Below, piece by piece: positions 42,414 through 50,542 of a DNA stretch of 64,000 nt. Position 1 is the stretch's first letter, and every line of letters starts with the position of its first letter. The position numbers were made by a program, and so were the translations under genes. The stretch is taken from assembly GCF_023634805.2 (NCBI RefSeq), contig NZ_CP106881.1:2524001-2588000 (forward strand), in the 5' to 3' direction. The notes under the pieces were generated by a model. The model searched no databases, was not told where the DNA came from, and saw only the letters and a program-made list of their open reading frames with translations. The DNA comes from Comamonas endophytica. Its GTDB lineage: Bacteria; Pseudomonadota; Gammaproteobacteria; Burkholderiales; Burkholderiaceae_C.

Positions 42414-43265
42414 ATGAACAATTCCATCGAGGCCATCCATGCGCTGGCCCGCCGCGATGTGGCGCTGGCGCTGCAGGAGGATGTGGGCGAGGGCGACCTG
42501 ACGGCGGCGCTGATCGATCCCGCGCGGCGTGCCCGGGCGCGCGTGATCGCGCGCGAGGAAGGCGTGCTCTGCGGCGCGCCCTGGGCCGAGGCCACGCTGC
42601 GGGCGCTCGATCCCGGGGTGCGGATCACCTGGCATGTGGGCGAGGGGGGAGGGCTTCAGCCCGATGCGCTGGTGTTCGAGGCCGAAGGCCGGGCACGCGC
42701 GTTGCTGACGGCCGAGCGCACCGCGCTGAACTTCCTGCAGCTGCTGTCGGGCGTGGCCGGAAAGACGGCGCAATACGTGGCCATGGTGGAAGGCACGCGC
42801 GCGCGCATCTGCGATACGCGAAAGACCCTGCCTGGACTGCGGCTGGCGCAGAAATACGCGGTGCGCACGGGCGGCGGCAGCAACCACCGCGTCGGTTTGC
42901 ACGACGCGGTGCTGATCAAGGAAAATCACATCGCCGCGGCGGGCGGCATCCAAGCCGTGCTGCGCGCCGCGCAGCAGGTGGCCAGCCGGGCGGCGTTCAT
43001 CCAGATCGAGGTCGAGAACCTGGGTCAGCTGCGCGAGGCGCTCGATGCCGGCGCGCGCATGGTGCTGCTCGACAACATGCCGCTGGACATGGTGCGCCGC
43101 GCCGTCGGGATGAATGCCGGGCGCGCAGTGCTGGAGATCTCGGGCGGCGTGGCGCTCGAAGGCCTGCGCGCGCTGGCCGAAACCGGCGTGGACCGGATCT
43201 CCATCGGCGGCCTGACCAAGGATGTGCGCGCCATGGACTTTTCCATGCGCATGGAGGAGCTGTGA
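42414..43265 (+). CDS. nadC: Nicotinate-nucleotide pyrophosphorylase (carboxylating)
   Basis: A 283-residue quinolinate phosphoribosyltransferase making nicotinate mononucleotide in de novo NAD synthesis. It has [34 protein letters not shown], the [31 protein letters not shown] loop (split: [12 protein letters not shown] then [10 protein letters not shown]), KENHI, and LEISGGVAL. The stop overlaps the nadA ATG by one base (TGATG), so the two are co-translated. Confidence 0.96.
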   Translation: MNNSIEAIHALARRDVALALQEDVGEGDLTAALIDPARRARARVIAREEGVLCGAPWAEATLRALDPGVRITWHVGEGGGLQPDALVFEAEGRARALLTAERTALNFLQLLSGVAGKTAQYVAMVEGTRARICDTRKTLPGLRLAQKYAVRTGGGSNHRVGLHDAVLIKENHIAAAGGIQAVLRAAQQVASRAAFIQIEVENLGQLREALDAGARMVLLDNMPLDMVRRAVGMNAGRAVLEISGGVALEGLRALAETGVDRISIGGLTKDVRAMDFSMRMEEL

Positions 43266-44374
43266 TGCCGCTCATGGACGTGGAGTACCAGCTGCCGCTG
43301 GATGCGAAGGGCGCCTGCGCCACGCGCCATGCCTGGGCGCGCGTGCCGCCCGAGCCCGCGCCCGCCGAGCGCGCGGCGCTCAAGGAGCGCATCCGCGGCC
43401 TGCTGAAACAGAAGAACGCGGTCATGGTCTCGCACTTCTACGTGCATCCCGACCTGCAGGACCTGGCCGAGGAAACCGGCGGTCTGGTCAGCGATTCGCT
43501 GGAGATGGCGCGCTTCGGCCGCGACCATGCGGCGCGGACGCTGGTGGTGTCGGGCGTGCGCTTCATGGGCGAGACCGCCAGGATCCTGTCGCCAGGCAAG
43601 ACCGTGCTGATGCCTGCGCTCGAGGCCACCTGCTCGCTGGACCTGGGCTGTCCTGCCGATGCCTTCAGCGCCTTCTGCGACCAGCATCCGGAGCGCACGG
43701 TGGTGGTCTACGCCAACACCAGCGCCGCCGTGAAGGCGCGCGCCGACTGGGTCGTGACTTCGGGCTGCGCGCTCGACATCGTGCGCGCGCTGCATGCCGA
43801 CGGCCAGAAGATCCTCTGGGCACCCGACCGCCACCTGGGTGCCTACATCCAGCGCGAGACCGGCGCCGATCTGCTGGCCTGGCAGGGCGCATGCATCGTG
43901 CACGATGAATTCAAGGCCTTCGAGCTGGAGGCGCTGATGCGCGAGCATCCGCATGCCAGGGTGCTGGTGCACCCCGAAAGCCCCGCCGAAGTCGTGGCCC
44001 TGGCACATGCGGTGGGCTCGACCTCGGCTATCCTCCAGGCGGCGCGCGACATGCAGGCCAGCGAGTTCATCGTCGCCACCGACATGGGCCTGCTGCACCG
44101 GCTGCGCACGCTGCTGCCGCACAAGCGCTTCATCGAGGCGCCGACGGCGGGCAACAGTGCGACCTGCAAGAGCTGCGCCCATTGTCCGTGGATGGCGATG
44201 AACGGGCTGGCGGGGCTGGCCGAGGTGCTGGAATCCGGCCGCAATGCCGTCGAAGTCGAGCCGGGCCTGATCCCGCGCGCCCGGCAGCCCATCGAGCGCA
44301 TGCTGGCCTTCACCGCGGCGCTCAGGAGCGGCGCCTCCACGGCCGGCCTGGTGCCGCAGCTGGGCGCTGCCTGA
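43265..44374 (+). CDS. nadA: Quinolinate synthase NadA
   Basis: A 369-residue [4Fe-4S] enzyme condensing iminoaspartate with DHAP to quinolinate. It shows [19 protein letters not shown], the first cluster Cys region [15 protein letters not shown], the second in [10 protein letters not shown], and the third in [14 protein letters not shown]. NadA and NadC act in successive steps. The ATG at 43265 is used; a GTG one codon before is in frame. No nadB is present here. Confidence 0.95.
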   Translation: MPLMDVEYQLPLDAKGACATRHAWARVPPEPAPAERAALKERIRGLLKQKNAVMVSHFYVHPDLQDLAEETGGLVSDSLEMARFGRDHAARTLVVSGVRFMGETARILSPGKTVLMPALEATCSLDLGCPADAFSAFCDQHPERTVVVYANTSAAVKARADWVVTSGCALDIVRALHADGQKILWAPDRHLGAYIQRETGADLLAWQGACIVHDEFKAFELEALMREHPHARVLVHPESPAEVVALAHAVGSTSAILQAARDMQASEFIVATDMGLLHRLRTLLPHKRFIEAPTAGNSATCKSCAHCPWMAMNGLAGLAEVLESGRNAVEVEPGLIPRARQPIERMLAFTAALRSGASTAGLVPQLGAA

Positions 44375-44422
44375 ACTGCAGCCAATGAAGCCGGCGCCGC
44401 GCGCCGGCCAAGAACTTGAGAT

Positions 44423-46177
44423 ATGGATACCTGCATTGATTTCACGCTGCCCCAGGGCGCGTCCGGGGCGCGCCTGCGCCAGCGTTTTGGCGCCGCGCGC
44501 GCGGTATGGGCGGCCCATGCGCCGGGCGAGGTGCGCGCCGTGCTCGACGCGGCCGAGGACGCGGCGCGCGCCGGCGCCTGGTGCGTGGGCTTCGTGCGCT
44601 ACGAAGCCGCGGCAGCCTTCGAGCCGGCGCTGGCAACCCATGCCGCGGACGGCCCGCTGGCCTGGTTCGCGGTCTATGACGAGGCCTTGCCCTGGGAGGA
44701 AGGCAGCACTGGCGATGCCGCGCATGTGGCCTGGCGCAGCAGCCTGCAAAGGGAGGATTTCAACCAGGCCATGGCGCGGATCCACGAAGCCATTGCCGAC
44801 GGCGTGTTCTACCAGGTCAACTACACTGCGCCGCTGCATGGCGAGCTGCTGCAGGGCAGTGCCGAAGCGCTGTTCGCGGCGCTGCTGCGCGCGCAGCCCG
44901 GCGGCTATGCGGCTTGCATCGACACGGGCGACGAGCAGATCCTGTCGGTCTCGCCGGAGCTGTTCTTCGACTGGGACGGCCGGCGCATCCTGGCGCGGCC
45001 GATGAAGGGCACGGCGCCGCGCGGCGCGACGCCCGAGGAGGACGAGGCGCTGGCCGAGCGGCTGCGCAGCGCGCCCAAGGAGCGCGCCGAGAACGTCATG
45101 GTGGTGGACCTGCTGCGCAACGACCTGTCGCGCATTGCCGAACCCTTCAGCGTGCAGGTGCCGCGGCTGTTCCATACCCAGGCGCTGCCCAGCGTCTGGC
45201 AGATGACCTCGGACGTTCAGGCCCGGACCCGGCCGGGCACGCGCCTGGCGGATGTGTTTGCCGCGCTGTTTCCCTGCGGGTCGGTCACGGGCGCGCCCAA
45301 GGTCGCCGCCATGCGCATGATCCAGGCGCTCGAGCCGCACCCGCGCGGCGTCTACTGCGGCGCGCTGGGCGTGCTGCGCCCGGCGGGCGTTGGCCGCATG
45401 CATGCCACCTTCAACGTGCCGATCCGCACGCTGGCGCTGCGCGGCACGCAGGCGGTCTGCGGCATCGGCAGCGGCATCACCTCGGGCGCCGACGCCGAGG
45501 GCGAGTGGCGTGAATGGCAGCACAAGCGCGCGTTTGTCGAACGCGCCAGCCAGCCCTTCGAACTGCTGGAGACGCTGGCGCTGGAGGACGGCGCCTGGCG
45601 CCATCTGCCCGAACATCTGCAGCGGCTGCAGGATGCGGCGCGGCATTTCTCCTATCCCTGGTCGGCGCAGGTGGGGCAATGCCTGGACGAGCTGGCGGCG
45701 GCGCATCCCGCGGGCCTGTGGCGCGTGCGGCTGCAGCTCGATGCGCAGGGCCGGGCGCGCGCCGAGGCCTTTGCCTGCGCGCCTACGCTGGAACCCGTGC
45801 GCCTGCAGCTGGCTGCGGCGGCGCTCGAGGACCGTTGGACCCAGGGCGAGTTCGTGCGCTACAAGACCTCGCGCCGCGCGCATTACGAGGCCTTTGCGCC
45901 GCAAGACCCGGCGGTGTTCGACACGGTGCTGTTCAATGCGCGCGGCGAGATCACCGAAGGCACGCGCGGCAACGTGGCGGCGCTGCTCGACGGCCGGTGG
46001 ATCACGCCGCCGCCGGCCTGCGGCCTGCTGCCCGGCGTGGGGCGCGCCATCGCCCTGCGCGAGGGGCGCGTGCGCGAAGGCATGCTGCGCCTCGAGGACC
46101 TGCCGCGCGTGCAGGCCTGGGCCTTTGTCAACAGCCTGCGCGGCTGGCTTGCGGCGGAGTTGGAACTTCCGCGCTAG
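44423..46177 (+). CDS. Aminodeoxychorismate synthase component I / aminodeoxychorismate lyase fusion (PabB-PabC)
   Basis: A 584-residue bifunctional protein for p-aminobenzoate (folate) synthesis. The N-terminal PabB half (about 1-370) has FYQVNYTAPL, SPELFFDWDG, RPMKGTAPRGATPEED, RNDLSRIAEPF and the GSVTGAPKVAAMRMIQALE chorismate motif. The C-terminal PabC half (about 380-584) is a fold-IV PLP lyase, with the PLP Lys in VRYKTSRRAHYE and FNARGEITEGTRGNVAAL. The fused layout is common in beta-proteobacteria. It converges with the DTW gene, stops overlapping by 4 bases. Confidence 0.94.
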   Translation: MDTCIDFTLPQGASGARLRQRFGAARAVWAAHAPGEVRAVLDAAEDAARAGAWCVGFVRYEAAAAFEPALATHAADGPLAWFAVYDEALPWEEGSTGDAAHVAWRSSLQREDFNQAMARIHEAIADGVFYQVNYTAPLHGELLQGSAEALFAALLRAQPGGYAACIDTGDEQILSVSPELFFDWDGRRILARPMKGTAPRGATPEEDEALAERLRSAPKERAENVMVVDLLRNDLSRIAEPFSVQVPRLFHTQALPSVWQMTSDVQARTRPGTRLADVFAALFPCGSVTGAPKVAAMRMIQALEPHPRGVYCGALGVLRPAGVGRMHATFNVPIRTLALRGTQAVCGIGSGITSGADAEGEWREWQHKRAFVERASQPFELLETLALEDGAWRHLPEHLQRLQDAARHFSYPWSAQVGQCLDELAAAHPAGLWRVRLQLDAQGRARAEAFACAPTLEPVRLQLAAAALEDRWTQGEFVRYKTSRRAHYEAFAPQDPAVFDTVLFNARGEITEGTRGNVAALLDGRWITPPPACGLLPGVGRAIALREGRVREGMLRLEDLPRVQAWAFVNSLRGWLAAELELPR

Positions 46178-46809
46178 ACCGGGCTGCGCCACTGCTGCTC
46201 GCGCAGCACCAGTGCATCCATGGCCTGCAGCAGCCGGCCGAGCTCCGGATTCGCCGGCTCGAGCTGCGCCAGCGCGCAGCAGGCGGCTTCCAGCGTCGAC
46301 AGCTGCCCGGGGCGGTGCGCGCGCCGGATCGCATAGCGCGAGGCGGGCAGCTCCTGCAACGCCAGGCGCGGCAACTGCTGCAGCAGCGGATTCAGATACA
46401 GCATCTTGCGGCTCTTGCGCCAGGTTCCGTCGATGACCACCAGGCGCAGTCGCGCCGGCTCGGCCAGCCAGTCGGCGGGCAGCGGCGGCGCGGGTACCAA
46501 TGGCAGCGCCGGGTCATGCGTCGATTCAGGATAGAGCAGCACGCTGCGCGGCGCGGGTGACGAGGCGCTGCCGTTCCAGTCCTGCTCCAGCCAGGCCTGC
46601 AGCAGCTGTGCATCGAATTGCTCGCCGATTTCAAGCCGGCTGCGCGGCAGGCTCAGATGCAGCAGCCGCGCCGTGCCCTTGGCTTCATGCACTTCCAGCG
46701 GATGCTGGAGTATCAACACTTCAGCGGCGCAGTCCACGCGCTGCGCCAGCGCGCAGATGCAGTTGCGCTCGGGGCGCGCGCAGCGCAGGCACAGCGCGCG
46801 GGTGCTCAT
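46174..46809 (-). CDS. DTW domain protein (tRNA-uridine aminocarboxypropyltransferase-like)
   Basis: A 211-residue DTW/TDD-family enzyme. The N-terminal zinc Cys set reads CLRCARPERNCIC, followed by ILQHPLEVHEAKGTARLLHLSLP and the family motif VVIDGTWRKSRKMLYLNP. Characterised members (TapT/TuaA types) add an aminocarboxypropyl group from SAM to tRNA uridine, giving acp3U. The start overlaps the MFS gene stop by 3 bases (ATGA), so it is translated with that gene. Confidence 0.9.
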   Translation of the reverse strand: MSTRALCLRCARPERNCICALAQRVDCAAEVLILQHPLEVHEAKGTARLLHLSLPRSRLEIGEQFDAQLLQAWLEQDWNGSASSPAPRSVLLYPESTHDPALPLVPAPPLPADWLAEPARLRLVVIDGTWRKSRKMLYLNPLLQQLPRLALQELPASRYAIRRAHRPGQLSTLEAACCALAQLEPANPELGRLLQAMDALVLREQQWRSPV

Positions 46810-48017
46810 GCGGGGCGCACGGCCGGCTGCACCAGCAGGTTGCGGCCCGCGCCCCAGCCGCTCCAGGCCAGCGCGGCCGACAAGAGCAGCACCAGCCAGA
46901 TGCTGGAAGTGAAGCTGCCTGTCCACTGATGCAGCAGTCCGGTGAGCAGCGGCCCGCAGGCGGCCAGGATATAACCCCAGCCCTGGGCCATGGCCGACAG
47001 CTGGGCGGTGACCTGGGCATTGCCGCTGCGCATGGCGATCAGGCTCAGCGCCAGGGCAAACAGCCCACCCTGGGCGCAGCCCAGCAGCACCGCCCAGATC
47101 CACACGGTGGACAGCGGCAGCAGGATCAAGCCCAGCAACGCCACCAGGCCCAGCGCCGTCTGGCCCACGGCCAGCGCGCGCTGGTCGCGGCAGCGCGCGG
47201 CAATGGAGGGCACGATCAGCGAGCACACGAGCTGCGCCAGCGTGGAGATCGCCACCACATAGCCGGCCATGGCGCTGTCGAGGCCGCGCTCGCGCAGGAT
47301 GGGCGCGAGCCAGCCGATGACGATATAGGCCAGCGAGGACTGCAGGCCCATGAAGGCCGTGACCTGCCAGGCCAGCGCATCGCGCCACAGGCTGCCGGCC
47401 CTGGCGGCGGGATCGATGCGCTCGCTGTGCATGCGCAGGGCCTGGGGCGCCCACAGCATCAGCACCAGCAGCGCCGGCGCGGCCCAGAAGGCCAGGGCAT
47501 GGGCCCACGAGCCGTCGAACCAGTTCACTGACAGCGGAACGGTCGCTGCCATGGCGGTCGTCGCGCCAATGCAGATCGCGAAGATGTACATGCCGGTCAT
47601 CAGCGCCGCCTGCTGCGCGAAGTGGCGTTTGACCAGGCTGGGCAGCAGCACGTTGCCCATGGCGATGCCGGCGCCGGCCAGCACCGAGGAGGCGAACAGC
47701 CACGCCAGGCCGCCGGTGGCACGCATCAGGGTGCCGGCGGCGATCAGCAGCAGTGCCAGCAGCAATACGCGCTCGGCGCCGAAGCGCCGCGACAGCCAGG
47801 GGGTAGGGGCGGAGAACAGGCCGAGGCAGACGATGGGCAGCGTGGTCAGCAGGCTCGCGCCGGCGGCGCTCAGGCCGGTGTCGCGCATGATTTCGGGCAG
47901 CACGACCGAGAGGCTGCCGAATACCGGGCGCAGGTTGCAGGCAATGAGCAGCAGGCTCAGCGCCAGCAGCCAATGGCGCTGGCGCGGCAGGGAAGGGGAG
48001 GAATCAGGGGTCGGCAT
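46806..48017 (-). CDS. MFS transporter, CynX/NimT-like family
   Basis: A 403-residue protein with twelve hydrophobic segments and the CynX/NimT signature near the N-terminus, LLLIACNLRPVFGSLSVVLPEI (the NLRP motif), plus GIAMGNVLLPSLVKRHF in helix 4-5. Members export or import small anions or nitroimidazoles; the substrate is unknown. It is translationally coupled to the DTW gene downstream. Confidence 0.9.
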   Translation of the reverse strand: MPTPDSSPSLPRQRHWLLALSLLLIACNLRPVFGSLSVVLPEIMRDTGLSAAGASLLTTLPIVCLGLFSAPTPWLSRRFGAERVLLLALLLIAAGTLMRATGGLAWLFASSVLAGAGIAMGNVLLPSLVKRHFAQQAALMTGMYIFAICIGATTAMAATVPLSVNWFDGSWAHALAFWAAPALLVLMLWAPQALRMHSERIDPAARAGSLWRDALAWQVTAFMGLQSSLAYIVIGWLAPILRERGLDSAMAGYVVAISTLAQLVCSLIVPSIAARCRDQRALAVGQTALGLVALLGLILLPLSTVWIWAVLLGCAQGGLFALALSLIAMRSGNAQVTAQLSAMAQGWGYILAACGPLLTGLLHQWTGSFTSSIWLVLLLSAALAWSGWGAGRNLLVQPAVRPA

Positions 48018-48041
48018 AGGCCGCCGACTGTAACTTCAATC

Positions 48042-48062
48042 CGCGGCGCGCGCAGCGCCGCG
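48042..48062. terminator. Hairpin between the CHMI and MFS genes
   Basis: A perfect 8-bp GC-only stem (CGCGGCGC/GCGCCGCG) with a 5-nt loop, 23 bp after the CHMI stop. No T-run, so a weak terminator or a chance GC palindrome. Confidence 0.3.
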
Positions 48063-48085
48063 CGGGGCGGCCGCTGAGCGTGCCT

Positions 48086-48445
48086 TTACAGGCGGCCCTT
48101 GTGGTAGCTGGGGCGGTCCATGTCGGTGATCTCCACGCTCACCTGCACCAGCATGCCCTCGGGGTGGGGCGTGAAGCGGCGCAGCACCTCGGCCACGCGG
48201 TCCGACAGCTCCTTTTTGACCTCGGGCGTGCGGCCAGCCATCAGGCGCAGGTCGGCATGGATGAAGCCGCGCAGGCCGGACCCCGTGCCGATCACATATT
48301 GCTTTGCGGGCGCAATCCGCGCCTTGACGTCGAGCTCGTCAAGGATGGATGGATGCTCGCAGACCGTCGCCACCAGCTCGGTGAGCATCTGCTGCTCGGG
48401 CAGGCCGGCAAGGTTGTCGCTGTAGTCGATGAAAAGATGGGGCAT
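48086..48445 (-). CDS. 5-carboxymethyl-2-hydroxymuconate delta-isomerase family protein
   Basis: A 119-residue tautomerase-superfamily protein of the CHMI type (HpaF-like). The mature N-terminal Pro (MPHLFIDYSDN) would be the catalytic base, and GLRGFIHADLRLMAGR and RPSYHKGRL match the family. HpaF acts in homoprotocatechuate breakdown, but no other hpa gene is nearby, so this copy may serve another aromatic route or an unknown tautomerisation. It lies 46 bp after scpA on the same strand. Confidence 0.88.
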   Translation of the reverse strand: MPHLFIDYSDNLAGLPEQQMLTELVATVCEHPSILDELDVKARIAPAKQYVIGTGSGLRGFIHADLRLMAGRTPEVKKELSDRVAEVLRRFTPHPEGMLVQVSVEITDMDRPSYHKGRL

Positions 48446-48491
48446 GGGAGTCTCCTGGATAAAAAAGCCAAGCCCGCGCTGTGTCCGCGGG

Positions 48492-49364
48492 TCATAAAGG
48501 GGTGTAGGCCAGCCTCACGTAGATCGGCGCGAAGGCCTCGGCCTGGGTGATCTCGATCAGCGTTTCCTTGCCCAGCTCGAGCAGCGCGATGAAGGTCACG
48601 ACCAGCACGGTGGAGCCGCGCTCGGGCTGGAACAGGTCCTCGAAGGGCACGAAGCGCCGGCCCTGCAGCGTGCGCAGGATCTGGCTCATGTATTCGCGCA
48701 CGCTGAGCTCCTCGCGCGTGATGCGGTGGTGCTGCACCAGGGTCGCGCGCTTGAGCAGGTCCTGCCAGGCCTGCTGCAGTTCGCCGGGGTGCAGATCGGG
48801 AAAGCGCGGCTGCAGGCTCTGCTCTATGTGCACCTGGGCCCTGAGGAAGTCGCGGCCATGCTGCGGCAACTGGCCCAGATGGGCCGCCGACAGCTTGATC
48901 TGCTCGTATTCCAGCAGCCGGCGCACGAGCTCGGCGCGCGGGTCCTCGGCTTCCTGGGCATCGGCCGACTTCTTGGGCGGCAGCAGCATGCGCGACTTGA
49001 TCTCGATCAGCATGGCCGCCATCAGCAGGTACTCGGCCGCCAGCTCCAGGTTGCGGCTGCGGATCTCGTCGACATAGCGCAGGTACTGGCGCGTGACGCT
49101 CAGCATCGGGATGTCGAGGATGTTGAAGTTCTGCTTGCGGATCAGATACAGCAACAGGTCCAGCGGGCCCTCGAAGGCCTCCAGGAAGACCTCGAGCGCA
49201 TCAGGCGGGATATAGAGATCGTTGGGCAGCGCGAACAGCGGCTCGCCATACAGGCGCGCCAGCGCCACGCGGTCCACGGCGTCCGGCAGCTCGACCGGCG
49301 CAGGCGCCAGCGCGGGCGGCTCGCCCGGGGCGAGCGCCAGCGCGCCCTCGGACACGGCGCTCAT
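48492..49364 (-). CDS. scpA: Segregation and condensation protein A
   Basis: A 290-residue kleisin subunit of the SMC-ScpAB complex that organises the chromosome. It carries the kleisin N-terminal motif FEGPLDLLLYLIRKQNFNILDIPM (about 73-96), AAEYLLMAAMLIEIKSRMLLP, and a C-terminal winged helix (VTFIALLELGKETLIEITQ). About 60 Ala/Pro-rich residues precede the kleisin core. scpB and smc are not in the window. Confidence 0.94.
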   Translation of the reverse strand: MSAVSEGALALAPGEPPALAPAPVELPDAVDRVALARLYGEPLFALPNDLYIPPDALEVFLEAFEGPLDLLLYLIRKQNFNILDIPMLSVTRQYLRYVDEIRSRNLELAAEYLLMAAMLIEIKSRMLLPPKKSADAQEAEDPRAELVRRLLEYEQIKLSAAHLGQLPQHGRDFLRAQVHIEQSLQPRFPDLHPGELQQAWQDLLKRATLVQHHRITREELSVREYMSQILRTLQGRRFVPFEDLFQPERGSTVLVVTFIALLELGKETLIEITQAEAFAPIYVRLAYTPL

Positions 49365-49413
49365 GGCTGGGCAGCAGGCAACAGCCTGGCGTCAATGGAC
49401 AACGACAGCAGGC

Positions 49414-49617
49414 TCAGGCCTTGGTCTGATAGACGTAGGGCTGTTGTGCCACGCGGCCGGCGCGGTATTCCTGCCAGACTTCGCTGTCCACCTCCTTGTC
49501 CCACAGCAGGGCGCGGCCTTCGCGCTGCTGGGCTTCGATCTCGGGCCGCTGCGCGCGCAGCTGGTCGAGAAATTGGGTGGCATCGGACTTGTAATCGGGG
49601 CGGGCGAAAAAGGACAT
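49414..49617 (-). CDS. DUF3460 family small protein
   Basis: A 67-residue soluble charged protein beginning MSFFARPDYKSDATQFLDQLR, with LLWDK and EYRAGRVAQQPYVYQ, matching DUF3460 of beta-proteobacteria. Function unknown. It is 49 bp upstream of scpA on the same strand, as I recall for related genomes, and diverges from the BamE-like gene (47 bp between starts). Confidence 0.88.
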   Translation of the reverse strand: MSFFARPDYKSDATQFLDQLRAQRPEIEAQQREGRALLWDKEVDSEVWQEYRAGRVAQQPYVYQTKA

Positions 49618-49664
49618 GGACTGTTAACCTATAAGGAATCCATGATTTTACGGGACAAGGCGCA

Positions 49665-50159
49665 ATGCAACCAATCCACCGTTGGGGCGCGGCCATCGCC
49701 GCCGTTTTTGGCCTCCTGTCGCTGATGGGCTGCGACGACCAGCGCATCCGCGAGCTGGAGGAGGATGTGTCCACCGAGGTCGACGTGCGCGACCGCTTCG
49801 GCGTGCCGGAGAACATCTGGCAGGAGGCGGATGGGTCGCGCACCTTCGAATACAACCGCCAGCCCGCGGGCCACCAGAACTACATGATCACCATCGGCCC
49901 GGACGGCCGCATGCGCGCGCTGCGCCAGGTCGTGGCGCCGCATGTGTTCGCGCAGGTGCGCCCCGGCATGACGCAGCAGGAGGTGCGCCGCATGCTGGGC
50001 AAGCCGGCCAAGCGCACGACTTACGATCTCAAGCGGGAAACCGACTGGGACTGGCGCTATGTGGAGCCGCCGACCACGGAGATGCTTTTTACGGTGACGT
50101 TTGATAACGATGGGCGGGTGGTGCGCACGGGGCGCAGTGTGGTGCAGAGCCAGGGGTAA
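49665..50159 (+). CDS. BamE (SmpA/OmlA)-domain outer-membrane lipoprotein
   Basis: A 164-residue lipoprotein: the lipobox is SLMGC (Cys23), then a BamE-like fold in two halves, with VRDRFGVPENIW and the signature RPGMTQQEVRRMLGKP (about 106-121). BamE supports the BAM complex; this larger, tandem-like form is probably a paralogue of the principal BamE. It is followed by a dispersed repeat. Confidence 0.85.
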   Translation: MQPIHRWGAAIAAVFGLLSLMGCDDQRIRELEEDVSTEVDVRDRFGVPENIWQEADGSRTFEYNRQPAGHQNYMITIGPDGRMRALRQVVAPHVFAQVRPGMTQQEVRRMLGKPAKRTTYDLKRETDWDWRYVEPPTTEMLFTVTFDNDGRVVRTGRSVVQSQG

Positions 50160-50184
50160 AGCCTGCTGGGTAGCTGTGGACAGG

Positions 50185-50256
50185 CCGTCCATCCTTCGAT
50201 CCTTCGGCAAGCTCAGGATCAGGACGAACGGTTTTTCACGTCGTGGTGAGCCTGCC
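50185..50256. repeat. Dispersed repeat element, copy 4
   Basis: Reads CCGTCCATCCTTCGAT, then GGCAAGCTCAGGATCAGGAC and GAACGG, followed by CGTGGTGAGCCTGCC: the other copies in the opposite orientation. It lies in the 128-bp gap between convergent genes. Confidence 0.78.
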
Positions 50257-50287
50257 AAAGCGGCCCCGGCCTGCCCGACAAAAAAGC

Positions 50288-50542
50288 TTACGGCGCAGGC
50301 GCAATGTTGTAGCGGATATCCACGCCGCTGCCATCCCCAGCCGCCTCGTCGTCCCCCAGCATTGCATCCGCCGCCTTGCCGATCCCCTTGCCCGCGATGC
50401 GCGCCGTGCCGATGGCCGCATCGGCCGCCAGGCCGACCACGCCGGCGGTGATGCCCACCGCCGTCGAGGTCACGGCAACGACGGCGCAGCCGCCCAGCAG
50501 CGCGACTGCGCTGCTCGCCAGGAGCCAGCGGATCGGAGACAT
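50288..50542 (-). CDS. Small glycine/alanine-rich lipoprotein
   Basis: An 84-residue protein with a lipobox LLGGC (Cys19) and a hydrophobic, Gly/Ala-rich stretch (about 20-60, VGITAGVVGLAADAAIG), then an acidic tail. No named domain recognised. Its ATG overlaps the metG stop by one base, so it is co-translated with methionyl-tRNA synthetase, an odd pairing that is nonetheless probably real because of that overlap. Confidence 0.72.
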   Translation of the reverse strand: MSPIRWLLASSAVALLGGCAVVAVTSTAVGITAGVVGLAADAAIGTARIAGKGIGKAADAMLGDDEAAGDGSGVDIRYNIAPAP

